A DNA stretch of 12,142 nt from contig JAUYJQ010000036.1 of assembly GCA_030699295.1 (NCBI GenBank), positions 1 through 12,142 of the forward strand, in the 5' to 3' direction. Position 1 is the first letter of the stretch, and each line of letters opens with the position of its first letter. A model generated the notes under the pieces. That model was given only the letters and a program-made list of their open reading frames with translations, did not search any database and was not told the DNA's origin. The DNA is from Candidatus Beckwithbacteria bacterium (GTDB taxonomy: Bacteria > Patescibacteriota > Microgenomatia > UBA1400 > CG1-02-47-37). The translations under genes were made by a program, and so were the position numbers. Positions 1 through 5,745 of the stretch are shown one piece after another.

Positions 1-794
1 TAAATTGGCCCTAGATTGTCATGAGGCACTGCTCCAAAAAATTTGACCCGGTGAGAAAGCCGGAGTTTTCTGACTAATTTTTTTAGCGTGAGTTCGAGTT
101 GGCCCGAACCGGCCAGCAACAGCTTGGCTTGGGGTACTAAAGCCATGGCCTGGATGAGATATTCCACTCCTTTGCGGGGAGCTAAACGGCTGGTAGATAA
201 AATAACCGGCAGTCTAACCGGCATTTTGGCAGGATAAAACTTTTGCGAATCAACACCGTTATCGATAATTTTAATTTTTAAATCAGGCCAGGTGTTGAGA
301 ATTAATCTTTTCAAATACAAACTGTTGGCATCGAGCGCGTGCGCGCGGCGATAAATAAAGCCTATCGGTAGTTTGATCAATTGCCACAGCCGTTCATGGC
401 GGGGTTCGTAACCCGGTTCGTCGGCGCCGCGAAAAGAAATAAAATAAGGTAGTCCGGATAACCAGGCGGTAATTCCCCCGGGCAGGCCTGAAAAAGCATG
501 AATCAGGTCATATTCGTGCCGGTGTTGCCAAACCCAAATTGAGCTTTGATAAAAAAACCGGAATAAATCCCAGTAGCTTTGGTGATGCAGGTTTTGCTTA
601 CTTTTGCCGATATCCAAGCGGATCAGGCGGATGTTTGTAGCCAAGCGCGACTGAGCATATTTTCCCGGTGATGATGTTAACAGATCAAGTGTCAGTGGCT
701 GATGCCGGAACTCTTTTAACAGATAATGATTGGCAATGCCCGTGCCGCCGCCCAGGGGCGGGTACTCGTAGTTGATCATTAAGACTTTAACCAT
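1..794 (-). CDS. Glycosyltransferase family 4, partial (C-terminus beyond window)
   Basis: About 264 residues are visible; the gene runs off the left edge. I translated it by hand from the ATG at 794. The N-terminus reads MVKVLMINYEYPPLGGG, the usual first strand and glycine-rich loop of a GT-B fold GT4 enzyme. Later come ISFRGADEPGYEPRHE, the interdomain segment DNGVDSQKFYP, and the start of the nucleotide-sugar domain, LSTSRLAPRKGVEYLIQA, with the conserved R and K that contact the donor diphosphate. The C-terminal E-x7-E motif lies outside the window. GT4 enzymes are retaining glycosyltransferases of the cytoplasmic membrane face; the sugar and acceptor cannot be read from sequence. The start overlaps the stop of the upstream GT2 by 8 bases, so it is the third gene of a minus-strand operon. 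No Shine-Dalgarno precedes the ATG, so translational coupling is likely. Confidence 0.9.
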   Translation of the reverse strand, partial: MVKVLMINYEYPPLGGGTGIANHYLLKEFRHQPLTLDLLTSSPGKYAQSRLATNIRLIRLDIGKSKQNLHHQSYWDLFRFFYQSSIWVWQHRHEYDLIHAFSGLPGGITAWLSGLPYFISFRGADEPGYEPRHERLWQLIKLPIGFIYRRAHALDANSLYLKRLILNTWPDLKIKIIDNGVDSQKFYPAKMPVRLPVILSTSRLAPRKGVEYLIQAMALVPQAKLLLAGSGQLELTLKKLVRKLRLSHRVKFFGAVPHDNLGPI

Positions 795-1464
795 GAATTA
801 AGCGGATTAAGAATAAATCCCCAAGCGAGCGAAGAACGTCCGGTAGGAGAGCCACTTTAGTCCGGGCGTCGTTGTGCCAGATAACCGGGACTTCGGCGAC
901 TTTGAAACCAAACTTTTTGGCTAAAAATAAAATCTCGGCGTCATAGCCCCAGCCCTTGATTTTGGATAAGCTAAACAGCTTTTTGGCCACCGGCGTTTTA
1001 AACAGTTTAAAGCCGCAGGTGACATCGGAAACATTGGTTCCCAGCCATAAGTTGGTCAGGTTGGTAAATTGGCGTCCCAAGAACTCCCGCCACGGGGATT
1101 GATGTTTGGTAATTTGAGCCCCGGCGGTTTTGCGCGAGCCGACGACAATATCGGCGGAGATTGGAAAAAATTTATCCAGTTCAGATAGCGGCGTCGACCA
1201 ATCAACATCGCTGATTAGGGTTAATGGTTTACTGGCAGCGGCTACGCCCTGTTTCAAAGCATAGCCTTTGCCTTGGTTTTTTACATAGGCAATCAGTTTA
1301 AAGCCGGCTTGTTTAACCAGTTGGTTAGTCGTATCGGTTGAGCCGTCGCTGACAAAAATAAACTCCCAGCCGGGGTTGGCTTTAGCCGCTTTTTGGCAAA
1401 TGGTCAAGGACTGGGGCAGCCTCTGGGCTTCGTTAAAAACCGGAATAACAATGGATAAGTTCAT
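787..1464 (-). CDS. GT2 polyprenyl-phosphate sugar synthase (dolichyl-phosphate beta-glucosyltransferase / ALG5-like)
   Basis: This 225-residue GT-A enzyme starts MNLSIVIPVFNEAQRLP. It has SDGSTDTT at 39-46, NQGKGYALKQG near 63-73 and a metal-binding DVD at 86-88 within SDVDWSTP; the more usual form is DADLSTP. The second half, with VGSR near 108-111, VTCGFKLF at 148-155, GYDAEILF at 173-180 and EVPVIW at 191-196, is the pattern of the ALG5/DPM1-type branch. That branch transfers a sugar from a nucleotide donor to a polyprenyl phosphate on the cytoplasmic side. No transmembrane helix is obvious, so it probably acts peripherally. Its ATG overlaps the upstream methyltransferase stop as ATGA, and its own stop overlaps the next gene by 8 bases. 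The likely product is undecaprenyl-phosphate-hexose for the GT-C enzymes elsewhere in the window; glucose versus mannose cannot be decided here. Confidence 0.88.
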   Translation of the reverse strand: MNLSIVIPVFNEAQRLPQSLTICQKAAKANPGWEFIFVSDGSTDTTNQLVKQAGFKLIAYVKNQGKGYALKQGVAAASKPLTLISDVDWSTPLSELDKFFPISADIVVGSRKTAGAQITKHQSPWREFLGRQFTNLTNLWLGTNVSDVTCGFKLFKTPVAKKLFSLSKIKGWGYDAEILFLAKKFGFKVAEVPVIWHNDARTKVALLPDVLRSLGDLFLIRLIHG

Positions 1465-2207
1465 TTTTTTTGCCAGACGCCGATTAATGATAAACCGAAC
1501 GGGAGCTTAAACCGCTTGAGCCAGACCAGCTCGAAGCTGCCCAATAAACTGACGATTGAACGGGTAAAAACAGGCAGAGGATCGGTAGTAAAGTCTGACT
1601 GCTGTTTTTGGCGGAAAATAACTTTGACCAGCCTGATGAGCATTGCCGGCAGAAGCAAAAAAGTAAAGTAGTAGGTCACCAGCCGGCGCCGGAGGCGGTT
1701 TTTAGGCACTGCCCTTAGCAAGCTGGATCGATTGTAGCGCCGGAAGTGCCCTAACATTTTATCCCAGTAGGAGAATAGCCACTGGTAGGCCGGGACGCTG
1801 ATGATGATTGTACCTTTGGCTTTGGTTATCCGGGCCATTTCGGTAAATAAACGTTGATCATCTTTAATATGCTCGAGCGTATCCAAGCAAACCACTAGAT
1901 CAAAATGGTGGTTCGGATAAGGCAGGGGTTGATTTTGCAAATTAACGCTGGATATCTTTAAGCCGCGCCTTTGACTCTGTTGCTTGCCTTGGGGAGCGTC
2001 AACGCCTTCGACCTGCCAGCCTAAAGATTCAAGTTCAAAGAGTAGTTTGCCGCTGCCGCAGCCGACGTCTAAAACCTTTCCCGGAGTCGGAGCGTACTGC
2101 CTGATTAGTTGATGAATCACCTGGCGTTTTTGCCGGTGCCACCAGTGCTGGTCTTCCACCCGGTAGAGTTCGGGGTAAAGATCGTCACGCATTCTGCCTT
2201 GAGTCAT
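1461..2207 (-). CDS. Class I SAM-dependent methyltransferase (Methyltransf_11/23-like)
   Basis: The 248-residue protein has a classical SAM-binding core: VLDVGCGSG at 45-53 (motif I), an acidic residue D70 ending strand 2, FDLVVCLDTLEHI at 102-114, and TIIISVPA at 133-140. The N-terminal ELYRVEDQHWWHRQKR and the YWDKMLGHFRRYNR segment near 147-160 are typical of methyltransferases found beside glycosyltransferases in surface polysaccharide clusters. Residues about 178-197 are hydrophobic and may anchor the protein. The substrate is unknown; a lipid-linked sugar or polyprenyl intermediate is plausible. It is the first gene of the minus-strand operon and is fused by an ATGA overlap to the GT2. 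Two starts are possible. The ATG at 2207 lies only 10 bases after a TATAAT and would be leaderless. The ATG at 2192 (residue 6) has AAGG four bases upstream and may be the real one. Confidence 0.88.
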   Translation of the reverse strand: MTQGRMRDDLYPELYRVEDQHWWHRQKRQVIHQLIRQYAPTPGKVLDVGCGSGKLLFELESLGWQVEGVDAPQGKQQSQRRGLKISSVNLQNQPLPYPNHHFDLVVCLDTLEHIKDDQRLFTEMARITKAKGTIIISVPAYQWLFSYWDKMLGHFRRYNRSSLLRAVPKNRLRRRLVTYYFTFLLLPAMLIRLVKVIFRQKQQSDFTTDPLPVFTRSIVSLLGSFELVWLKRFKLPFGLSLIGVWQKK

Positions 2208-2231
2208 AATTTATTGTATTATAAAGCTATC
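2208..2231. promoter_or_regulatory. Divergent promoter region, 24 bases
   Basis: This is the only gap between the methyltransferase (minus) and the membrane glycosyltransferase (plus). The minus strand has a perfect TATAAT at 2223-2218, with transcription expected near 2211, about four bases before the 2207 ATG. The plus strand has TATAAA at 2220-2225, preceded at 15 bases by TTGAGT (2199-2204), with transcription expected near the ATG at 2232. The two -10 boxes overlap, so polymerase could occupy only one side at a time. No good -35 is seen for the minus promoter. Transcription start positions are inferred from the -10 boxes. Confidence 0.5.
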
Positions 2232-3461
2232 ATGCTGTGGTTGGGGGTTTTGTTACTAGGCTTTGGTTTAACCCGGTTTTATCACTTAGGGTTGATGCCG
2301 CCGTTTTTAGACGAGCTGATCTATATCCGTTGGCTTAATGAAATCCGCCTCCACGGCGATTGGCTGATTTCCTTAAAAGAATTTGGCTGGGAGCCGCTGC
2401 AGATCTGGATGGCGGCATGGCTCAACCGCTTTATCCCTGACCCGTTGTTAAGTTTACGTCTAATCAGCGTGATTATCAGCGGCTTGTCCTTGGTGTTTAT
2501 CTACAAATTAGCCGGGAAGGCGGCCGCGCTGCTTTTTGTCCTGTCACCAATAATCTTGCTCCATGACCGTTTGGGACTGCGGGGCGATAACCTGGTGGTT
2601 TTAGCGGCCCTGATGGTGTTTTACGGCTTACGTCAAAAGCTGGCAGTTTGGTGGGGGTTGGGAATAGCGATTGGATTATTTAGTAAAACTACAGCTGCAG
2701 CCTTGCCGGTGGTGGTGATTTTAAGCTACCTGTGGTTGCGGCCTAAACTTAAATGGCCGGATTTGGCTGCCGCTGCTTTGGCCGTTTTGCCGATAGGCTT
2801 TTATTATTTGACTGGCACCTTGAGCCTGGTGATGGCCAAGCAGAGTACCTTTGTCGGTGAGGCGCTGGCGAAGAATAATCTGCTGCAGATCGGCCCGTGG
2901 CTGTACCAATACCTGACTTGGCCAATAGTTTTGTTAGTGATAACCGGCTTTATCGTCAGCTGGAGAAACCGCCTGCTGCAAGTTAATGCCTTTGTTCCCC
3001 TGATTCTATTAATTGTTTCTGCCAAGATTTTATTCCCGCGTTATTTACTGGTGATCGTGCCTTTTTTACTAATTTACGCCGGCTGTGGCTTAACCTGGCT
3101 CAACCGGCAGCTGCCCCGGCTGATGAAGCCCTGGCTGGTGGTTTTTTTGCTGGCCCCGGTTTGGTTTAACTGGCAGATCTTAAAAGATATCACCAGCGCG
3201 CCTTTGCCGGAAATTGATCAATGGCAGTATGTTTCTGGTTGGCCGTCAGGATACGGGGTTAAGGAATTGACCGACTATTTACAGACAAACCAGTTGGATC
3301 AATTATTAACTGATTCGCCGGAAGCATTTTTGACGGATACGGCCACTAGCAGTAGTTATGCAATTACTAACATCAATCATGAGGTAACCGGCGGCGAATT
3401 GATCCAGGATTTTCCCCGTCCGGGCAATAAATCTAGCCTTAAGCTATGGCATTTAAACTAA
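2232..3461 (+). CDS. GT39/PMT-like (GT-C) membrane glycosyltransferase
   Basis: The 409-residue polytopic protein starts MLWLGVLLLGFGLTRFYHLG, a signal-anchor-like first helix, followed by FLDELIYIRW with the acidic pair D27-E28. GT-C enzymes of the GT39/ArnT class carry such an acidic motif in the first periplasmic loop as the catalytic site. Many hydrophobic helices follow, and the last roughly 95 residues form a soluble, probably extracytoplasmic tail. These enzymes take a sugar from a polyprenyl-phosphate carrier and put it on a lipid, glycan or protein outside the membrane. I rejected a longer reading from 2109, because its extra 41 residues run antisense through the methyltransferase 5' end and lack family character, while 2232 begins at the first helix. 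No Shine-Dalgarno is present, which fits a leaderless message. It overlaps the next GT2 by 16 bases. Confidence 0.87.
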   Translation: MLWLGVLLLGFGLTRFYHLGLMPPFLDELIYIRWLNEIRLHGDWLISLKEFGWEPLQIWMAAWLNRFIPDPLLSLRLISVIISGLSLVFIYKLAGKAAALLFVLSPIILLHDRLGLRGDNLVVLAALMVFYGLRQKLAVWWGLGIAIGLFSKTTAAALPVVVILSYLWLRPKLKWPDLAAAALAVLPIGFYYLTGTLSLVMAKQSTFVGEALAKNNLLQIGPWLYQYLTWPIVLLVITGFIVSWRNRLLQVNAFVPLILLIVSAKILFPRYLLVIVPFLLIYAGCGLTWLNRQLPRLMKPWLVVFLLAPVWFNWQILKDITSAPLPEIDQWQYVSGWPSGYGVKELTDYLQTNQLDQLLTDSPEAFLTDTATSSSYAITNINHEVTGGELIQDFPRPGNKSSLKLWHLN

Positions 3462-4114
3462 CCAGCCATACACTGGTAAAAAACGAAGAGGTCTGGATCA
3501 AGCCGGCGCTGGAGTCGGTAATTAATTTTATCGATACTTTGCTGGTTTGGGACACTGCTTCGACCGATAAGACCGTGTCACTAATTAAATCAATTAAATC
3601 TCCCAAAATTAAGTTTAGGCAGTCAGGACCGGTAGATCGGGAAGGACTGGTTAATTTAAGAAACGAGCAAATCAAAGCCACTAAAACCGATTGGTTTTTA
3701 TTACTCGACGGCGATGAAATTTGGCCCGAGGAAAATCTGAGGCAGTTAATTCAAACCATGGCCAAAGCCCAACCGGAAACTCTTGCCCTGGTCAACCGGA
3801 CCAGAAATTGCCTGGGCGACTTAAACCACTATTTGCCGGAAACTAAAGGACGGTATCACATCGGGCCCTGGTCAGGGCATTTAAACATCCGGGCCATCAG
3901 GAACTTACCGGGTTTAACTGTAGTCGGGAGTTATCCCAATGAGGCCTATGTTTATCAAGGGAAGAAGTTACAGGATCAGCCGGAGAGACTGGAATTTTGT
4001 GACACTTGGTACTATCACACCACTCATTTAAAACGAACCGGCTTCTGGCACTCTTTAAGAGTGGTGGACCGCTTGAAAAAATATAAGCTCTCAACCTTCA
4101 AGGTCTGTCCTTGA
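3446..4114 (+). CDS. Glycosyltransferase family 2, small, with a REP-encoded C-terminus
   Basis: The 222-residue GT-A enzyme has an N-terminal block MAFKLTSHTLVKNEE, then WDTASTDKT at 35-43 (the DxGSxD-type donor loop) and DWFLLLDGDEIWP at 82-94, with metal-binding DGD at 88-90. This matches the short GT2 subfamily with a KNEE start. The C-terminal half has HIGPWSGHLNIRAIRN and WYYHTTHLKRT, probably the acceptor side. Acceptor and donor are unknown. The ATG at 3446 overlaps the upstream gene by 16 bases and there is no clear Shine-Dalgarno. The last six residues (TFKVCP) and the TGA stop lie in a REP hairpin at 4095-4117. A second in-frame stop, TAG, follows at 4118-4120. Removing bases 4094-4117 (24 bases) would leave an ORF ending in KYKLS and that TAG, so the ancestral protein may have had 216 residues. 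Confidence 0.85.
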   Translation: MAFKLTSHTLVKNEEVWIKPALESVINFIDTLLVWDTASTDKTVSLIKSIKSPKIKFRQSGPVDREGLVNLRNEQIKATKTDWFLLLDGDEIWPEENLRQLIQTMAKAQPETLALVNRTRNCLGDLNHYLPETKGRYHIGPWSGHLNIRAIRNLPGLTVVGSYPNEAYVYQGKKLQDQPERLEFCDTWYYHTTHLKRTGFWHSLRVVDRLKKYKLSTFKVCP

Positions 4115-4117
4115 AGG
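4095..4117 (+). repeat. REP hairpin copy 1 (loop TCTGT on plus strand)
   Basis: The element is CCTTCAAGG, loop TCTGT, then CCTTGAAGG: a perfect 9-bp inverted repeat. The flanking A4094 and T4118 extend the stem to 10 bp. The copy lies between the convergent GT2 and RAYT genes and encodes the GT2 tail and stop. The sequence GTAG follows at 4117-4120; GTAG tetranucleotides accompany REPs in enterobacteria, but the other copies here lack one at this position. No T-tract follows on either strand, so it is not a canonical intrinsic terminator, although it could still slow convergent transcription. Confidence 0.93.
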
Positions 4118-4121
4118 TAGG

Positions 4122-4769
4122 CTACAAATCAATATCAATCGCCACTTCTTTTAATAACAGAATATCTTTATCTTCAGTTTCTTCAACAAATTCTTTATAA
4201 GAACTTTTTTTAAAATACTCTAGAATGTTATCAGTTTTAATCCAGGCTTGACTAAACTTTTTTAAATAATTTCCATAACTAGAATACTTATAGCCTTCAA
4301 GGTCTGTCCTTGAAGGTAAAATATCAATAGGGTTACGGTGAATATACTTGGTTAAATATATCAACTGTTCTTCTGAGGTGACTTCAACAGCTCTATATCT
4401 ACCTTGAAATAGCGGCCCTGATCGACTGCTTTTTTTGTTAAAATAAATCGAATATTTCGTACACAACGATTGCATAAAAGCGGCGATTGCTAAAGCATCA
4501 GTTTGATAAACTAGTAGGTGAAAATGATTGGGAATTAAACAATAAGCTAATAGCTGTATGTAATCAGTGTAGTTTTTTAATACTCTAGAAGGAGATGCCT
4601 TCAAGGTCTGTCCTTGAAGGTCGGTTGGGCTCAAGTAAAACTTCAAATACCCTAAAAACTTTTTATAATCATTTTTATCCGAGAAGATTATTCTTTTATC
4701 TACCCCACGATTATAAATATGATAATAGGTATTTTCTTTATATTCTTTAATGATATTTCTTGAGGGCAT
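4122..4769 (-). CDS. REP-associated tyrosine transposase (RAYT, Y1_Tnp / IS200-like)
   Basis: The 215-residue protein starts MPSRNIIKEYKENTYYHIYNRG, the usual opening of RAYTs. It has AYCLIPNHFHLLV at 75-87 with the metal-binding HFH (H82, H84) of the HUH superfamily, GPLFQGRYRAVEV at 118-130, and YLTKYIHRNP at 138-147, whose tyrosine (Y142 by family pattern) should be the nucleophile. YKYSSY follows at 160-165. The reading frame is intact and the catalytic set complete, so it could be active. RAYTs nick and join single-stranded DNA at REP hairpins. Two REP copies are read in-frame: residues 50-58 (LQGQTLK core) and 152-159 (PSRTDLEG), each in a different frame of the repeat. The gene is the third of the minus operon, starts 13 bases after the epimerase stop, has no Shine-Dalgarno, and is much richer in A+T than its neighbours. 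Confidence 0.95.
   Translation of the reverse strand: MPSRNIIKEYKENTYYHIYNRGVDKRIIFSDKNDYKKFLGYLKFYLSPTDLQGQTLKASPSRVLKNYTDYIQLLAYCLIPNHFHLLVYQTDALAIAAFMQSLCTKYSIYFNKKSSRSGPLFQGRYRAVEVTSEEQLIYLTKYIHRNPIDILPSRTDLEGYKYSSYGNYLKKFSQAWIKTDNILEYFKKSSYKEFVEETEDKDILLLKEVAIDIDL
4294..4316 (+). repeat. REP hairpin copy 2, inside the RAYT gene
   Basis: Same core as the other copies: CCTTCAAGG, loop TCTGT, CCTTGAAGG, in plus orientation. On the coding (minus) strand it is translated as PSRTDLEG, residues 152-159, between HRNPIDIL and YKYSSY. It occupies exactly eight codons including one flanking base. The flanking G4293 and T4317 would allow a G-U pair in RNA. Confidence 0.93.
4598..4620 (+). repeat. 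REP hairpin copy 3, inside the RAYT gene
   Basis: Identical 23-base core in plus orientation. On the minus strand it is read one frame away from copy 2 and gives the LQGQTLK core of residues 50-58, in the stretch between YLKFYLSP and the AYCLIPNHFHLL strand. This is the length-variable region before the HUH motif in RAYTs, so extra residues are probably tolerated. Confidence 0.93.
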
Positions 4770-4779
4770 TTTCTATAAG

Positions 4780-4802
4780 CCTTCAAGGACAGACCTTGAA
4801 GG
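4780..4802 (-). repeat. REP hairpin copy 4, inverted relative to copies 1-3
   Basis: On the plus strand the loop reads ACAGA, so the TCTGT orientation is on the minus strand. G4779/C4803 and A4778/T4804 extend the stem to 11 bp. The copy encodes the end of the epimerase (FKVCP and its TGA at 4785-4783) and lies 10 bases upstream of the RAYT start. A transcript from the epimerase gene would therefore fold this hairpin just before the RAYT start codon. Confidence 0.93.
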
Positions 4803-5745
4803 CTGGTGATACATACCAGTCAATAAATTTAGTAAGGCCGGTTTTTAGATCGGTGGTTGGCTGCCAGCCGAGCAGTTTTTTGGCTTTGCTGATATCAGCG
4901 TAAGTTAGGGGGACGTCGGCCGGATGGCGGGGCTTGGCGACAATTTTGGCTTTTTTGCCGGTGAGAGTTTCAATCGCGGCGATAAAGTCTTTGAGGCTGA
5001 CGGGTTGGTTGTTGCCCAGATTAATAATTTCATAGGCCAGAGGCCTATTTAAGGCAGCAATAATGCCGCTGACAATATCGTCGATATAGGTGTAATCCCG
5101 TTTGGTTGAGCCGTCGCCGTAACGGATAATCGGTTGCCCGGCCAGGATAGCCTGGGTAAATAAATACGGCGCCATGTCCGGCCGGCCCGCCGGCCCGTAG
5201 ACGGTAAAAAATCGCAATATCGTCACCGGTAATTCAGAATCCCGACACAACTTTTCAGCGGCCAGCTTTGTTTGGGCATAAGGACTAACCGGTTGGCCAA
5301 GCTTATCAGTTTCACTAAACGGCACCTTGGTTTGATTGCCGTAAATGCTGCTTGAGGAAGCAAAAATAAACTGCTTTACCTGGTATTTTTTGGCTAAATC
5401 GAGCAGATTCTTAGTGCCGTTAACATTAACGTCATGGTAAAGCTGAGGATTTTTTAGCGACGGCCGGACGCCGGCCCGGGCAGCCAGGTGAATAATTATT
5501 TCTGGTTTGGATACGGCAAAGCAGCGCTCGAGTTTGGGTAAGTCCAGAATATCCAGTTTATATTCTTTAAAGTTGGAGTGATTGCCAAAAGCCGCCACGT
5601 TGGCTTTTTTTATTTCCGGGCTGTAAAAGTCGTTGTAATTATCAACTCCGGTAACGTTAAAACCCAAGTCGAGTAATTTTTTGGTTAAATGGGAACCAAT
5701 AAAACCGGCATGGCCGGTAACCAAGACGCGCTTATTTTTGCTCAT
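4783..5745 (-). CDS. NAD-dependent sugar epimerase, UDP-glucuronate 4-epimerase-like (extended SDR)
   Basis: The 320-residue protein has the Rossmann motif TGHAGFIG at 10-17, the NAD-ribose acidic residue in GVDNYNDFY (33-41), HLAARAGVR at 86-94, SSSSIYG at 130-136 and the catalytic YAQTK at 156-160. RFFTVYGPAGRPDMAPYLF at 178-196 follows; the NYNDFY and GRPDMA forms point to the UDP-glucuronate 4-epimerase branch (UDP-GlcA to UDP-GalA) rather than plain GalE. It acts in the cytoplasm. The ATG at 5745 overlaps the upstream decarboxylase gene by 14 bases, with AGGA 11 bases upstream. The C-terminus WYVSPAFKVCP is unusual: the last residues after SPA come from a REP hairpin, and the same FKVCP tail ends the unrelated GT2 at 4114. 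The fold is complete before that point, so activity is probably kept. A UDP-glucose 4-epimerase role is not excluded. Confidence 0.88.
   Translation of the reverse strand: MSKNKRVLVTGHAGFIGSHLTKKLLDLGFNVTGVDNYNDFYSPEIKKANVAAFGNHSNFKEYKLDILDLPKLERCFAVSKPEIIIHLAARAGVRPSLKNPQLYHDVNVNGTKNLLDLAKKYQVKQFIFASSSSIYGNQTKVPFSETDKLGQPVSPYAQTKLAAEKLCRDSELPVTILRFFTVYGPAGRPDMAPYLFTQAILAGQPIIRYGDGSTKRDYTYIDDIVSGIIAALNRPLAYEIINLGNNQPVSLKDFIAAIETLTGKKAKIVAKPRHPADVPLTYADISKAKKLLGWQPTTDLKTGLTKFIDWYVSPAFKVCP

Larger units (their letters stand above)
4094..4803. mobile_element. RAYT/REP module: transposase gene with four identical hairpins
   Basis: The segment contains one tyrosine (Y1, HUH) transposase gene on the minus strand, bounded by REP hairpins in opposite orientation (4095-4117 and 4780-4802) and carrying two further copies inside the coding sequence (4294-4316 and 4598-4620). 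All four 23-base cores are identical. Composition breaks sharply: bases 4141-4260 are about 26% G+C by hand count, against about 55% for 4861-4920 in the adjoining epimerase gene. No target-site duplication is evident, as expected for single-strand HUH transposition. The module occupies the convergent junction between two sugar genes, leaving 7 and 13 bases outside coding sequence. Exact element ends are uncertain; I used the outer REPs plus one flanking base. Confidence 0.8.

Noticed and set aside
2109..2231. Upstream extension of the membrane glycosyltransferase to 2109
   Set aside because: The extra 41 residues are antisense to the methyltransferase 5' end, are not hydrophobic in the family pattern, and bypass the natural first-helix start at 2232.
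2721..3025. Small minus-strand open frames opposite the first membrane glycosyltransferase
   Set aside because: They are antisense to a well-supported gene, lack domain character or initiation signals, and have no conserved motif.
4095..4117. REP copy 1 as an intrinsic transcription terminator between convergent genes
   Set aside because: Neither strand has a T-tract after the stem; the sequence continues TAGGCTAC or TTGAGAGC. An effect on transcription is possible but not supported.
4095..4802. Four identical 23-base repeats as a CRISPR array
   Set aside because: The spacers would be 176, 281 and 159 bases and consist of coding sequence, one repeat is inverted, and no cas gene is present.
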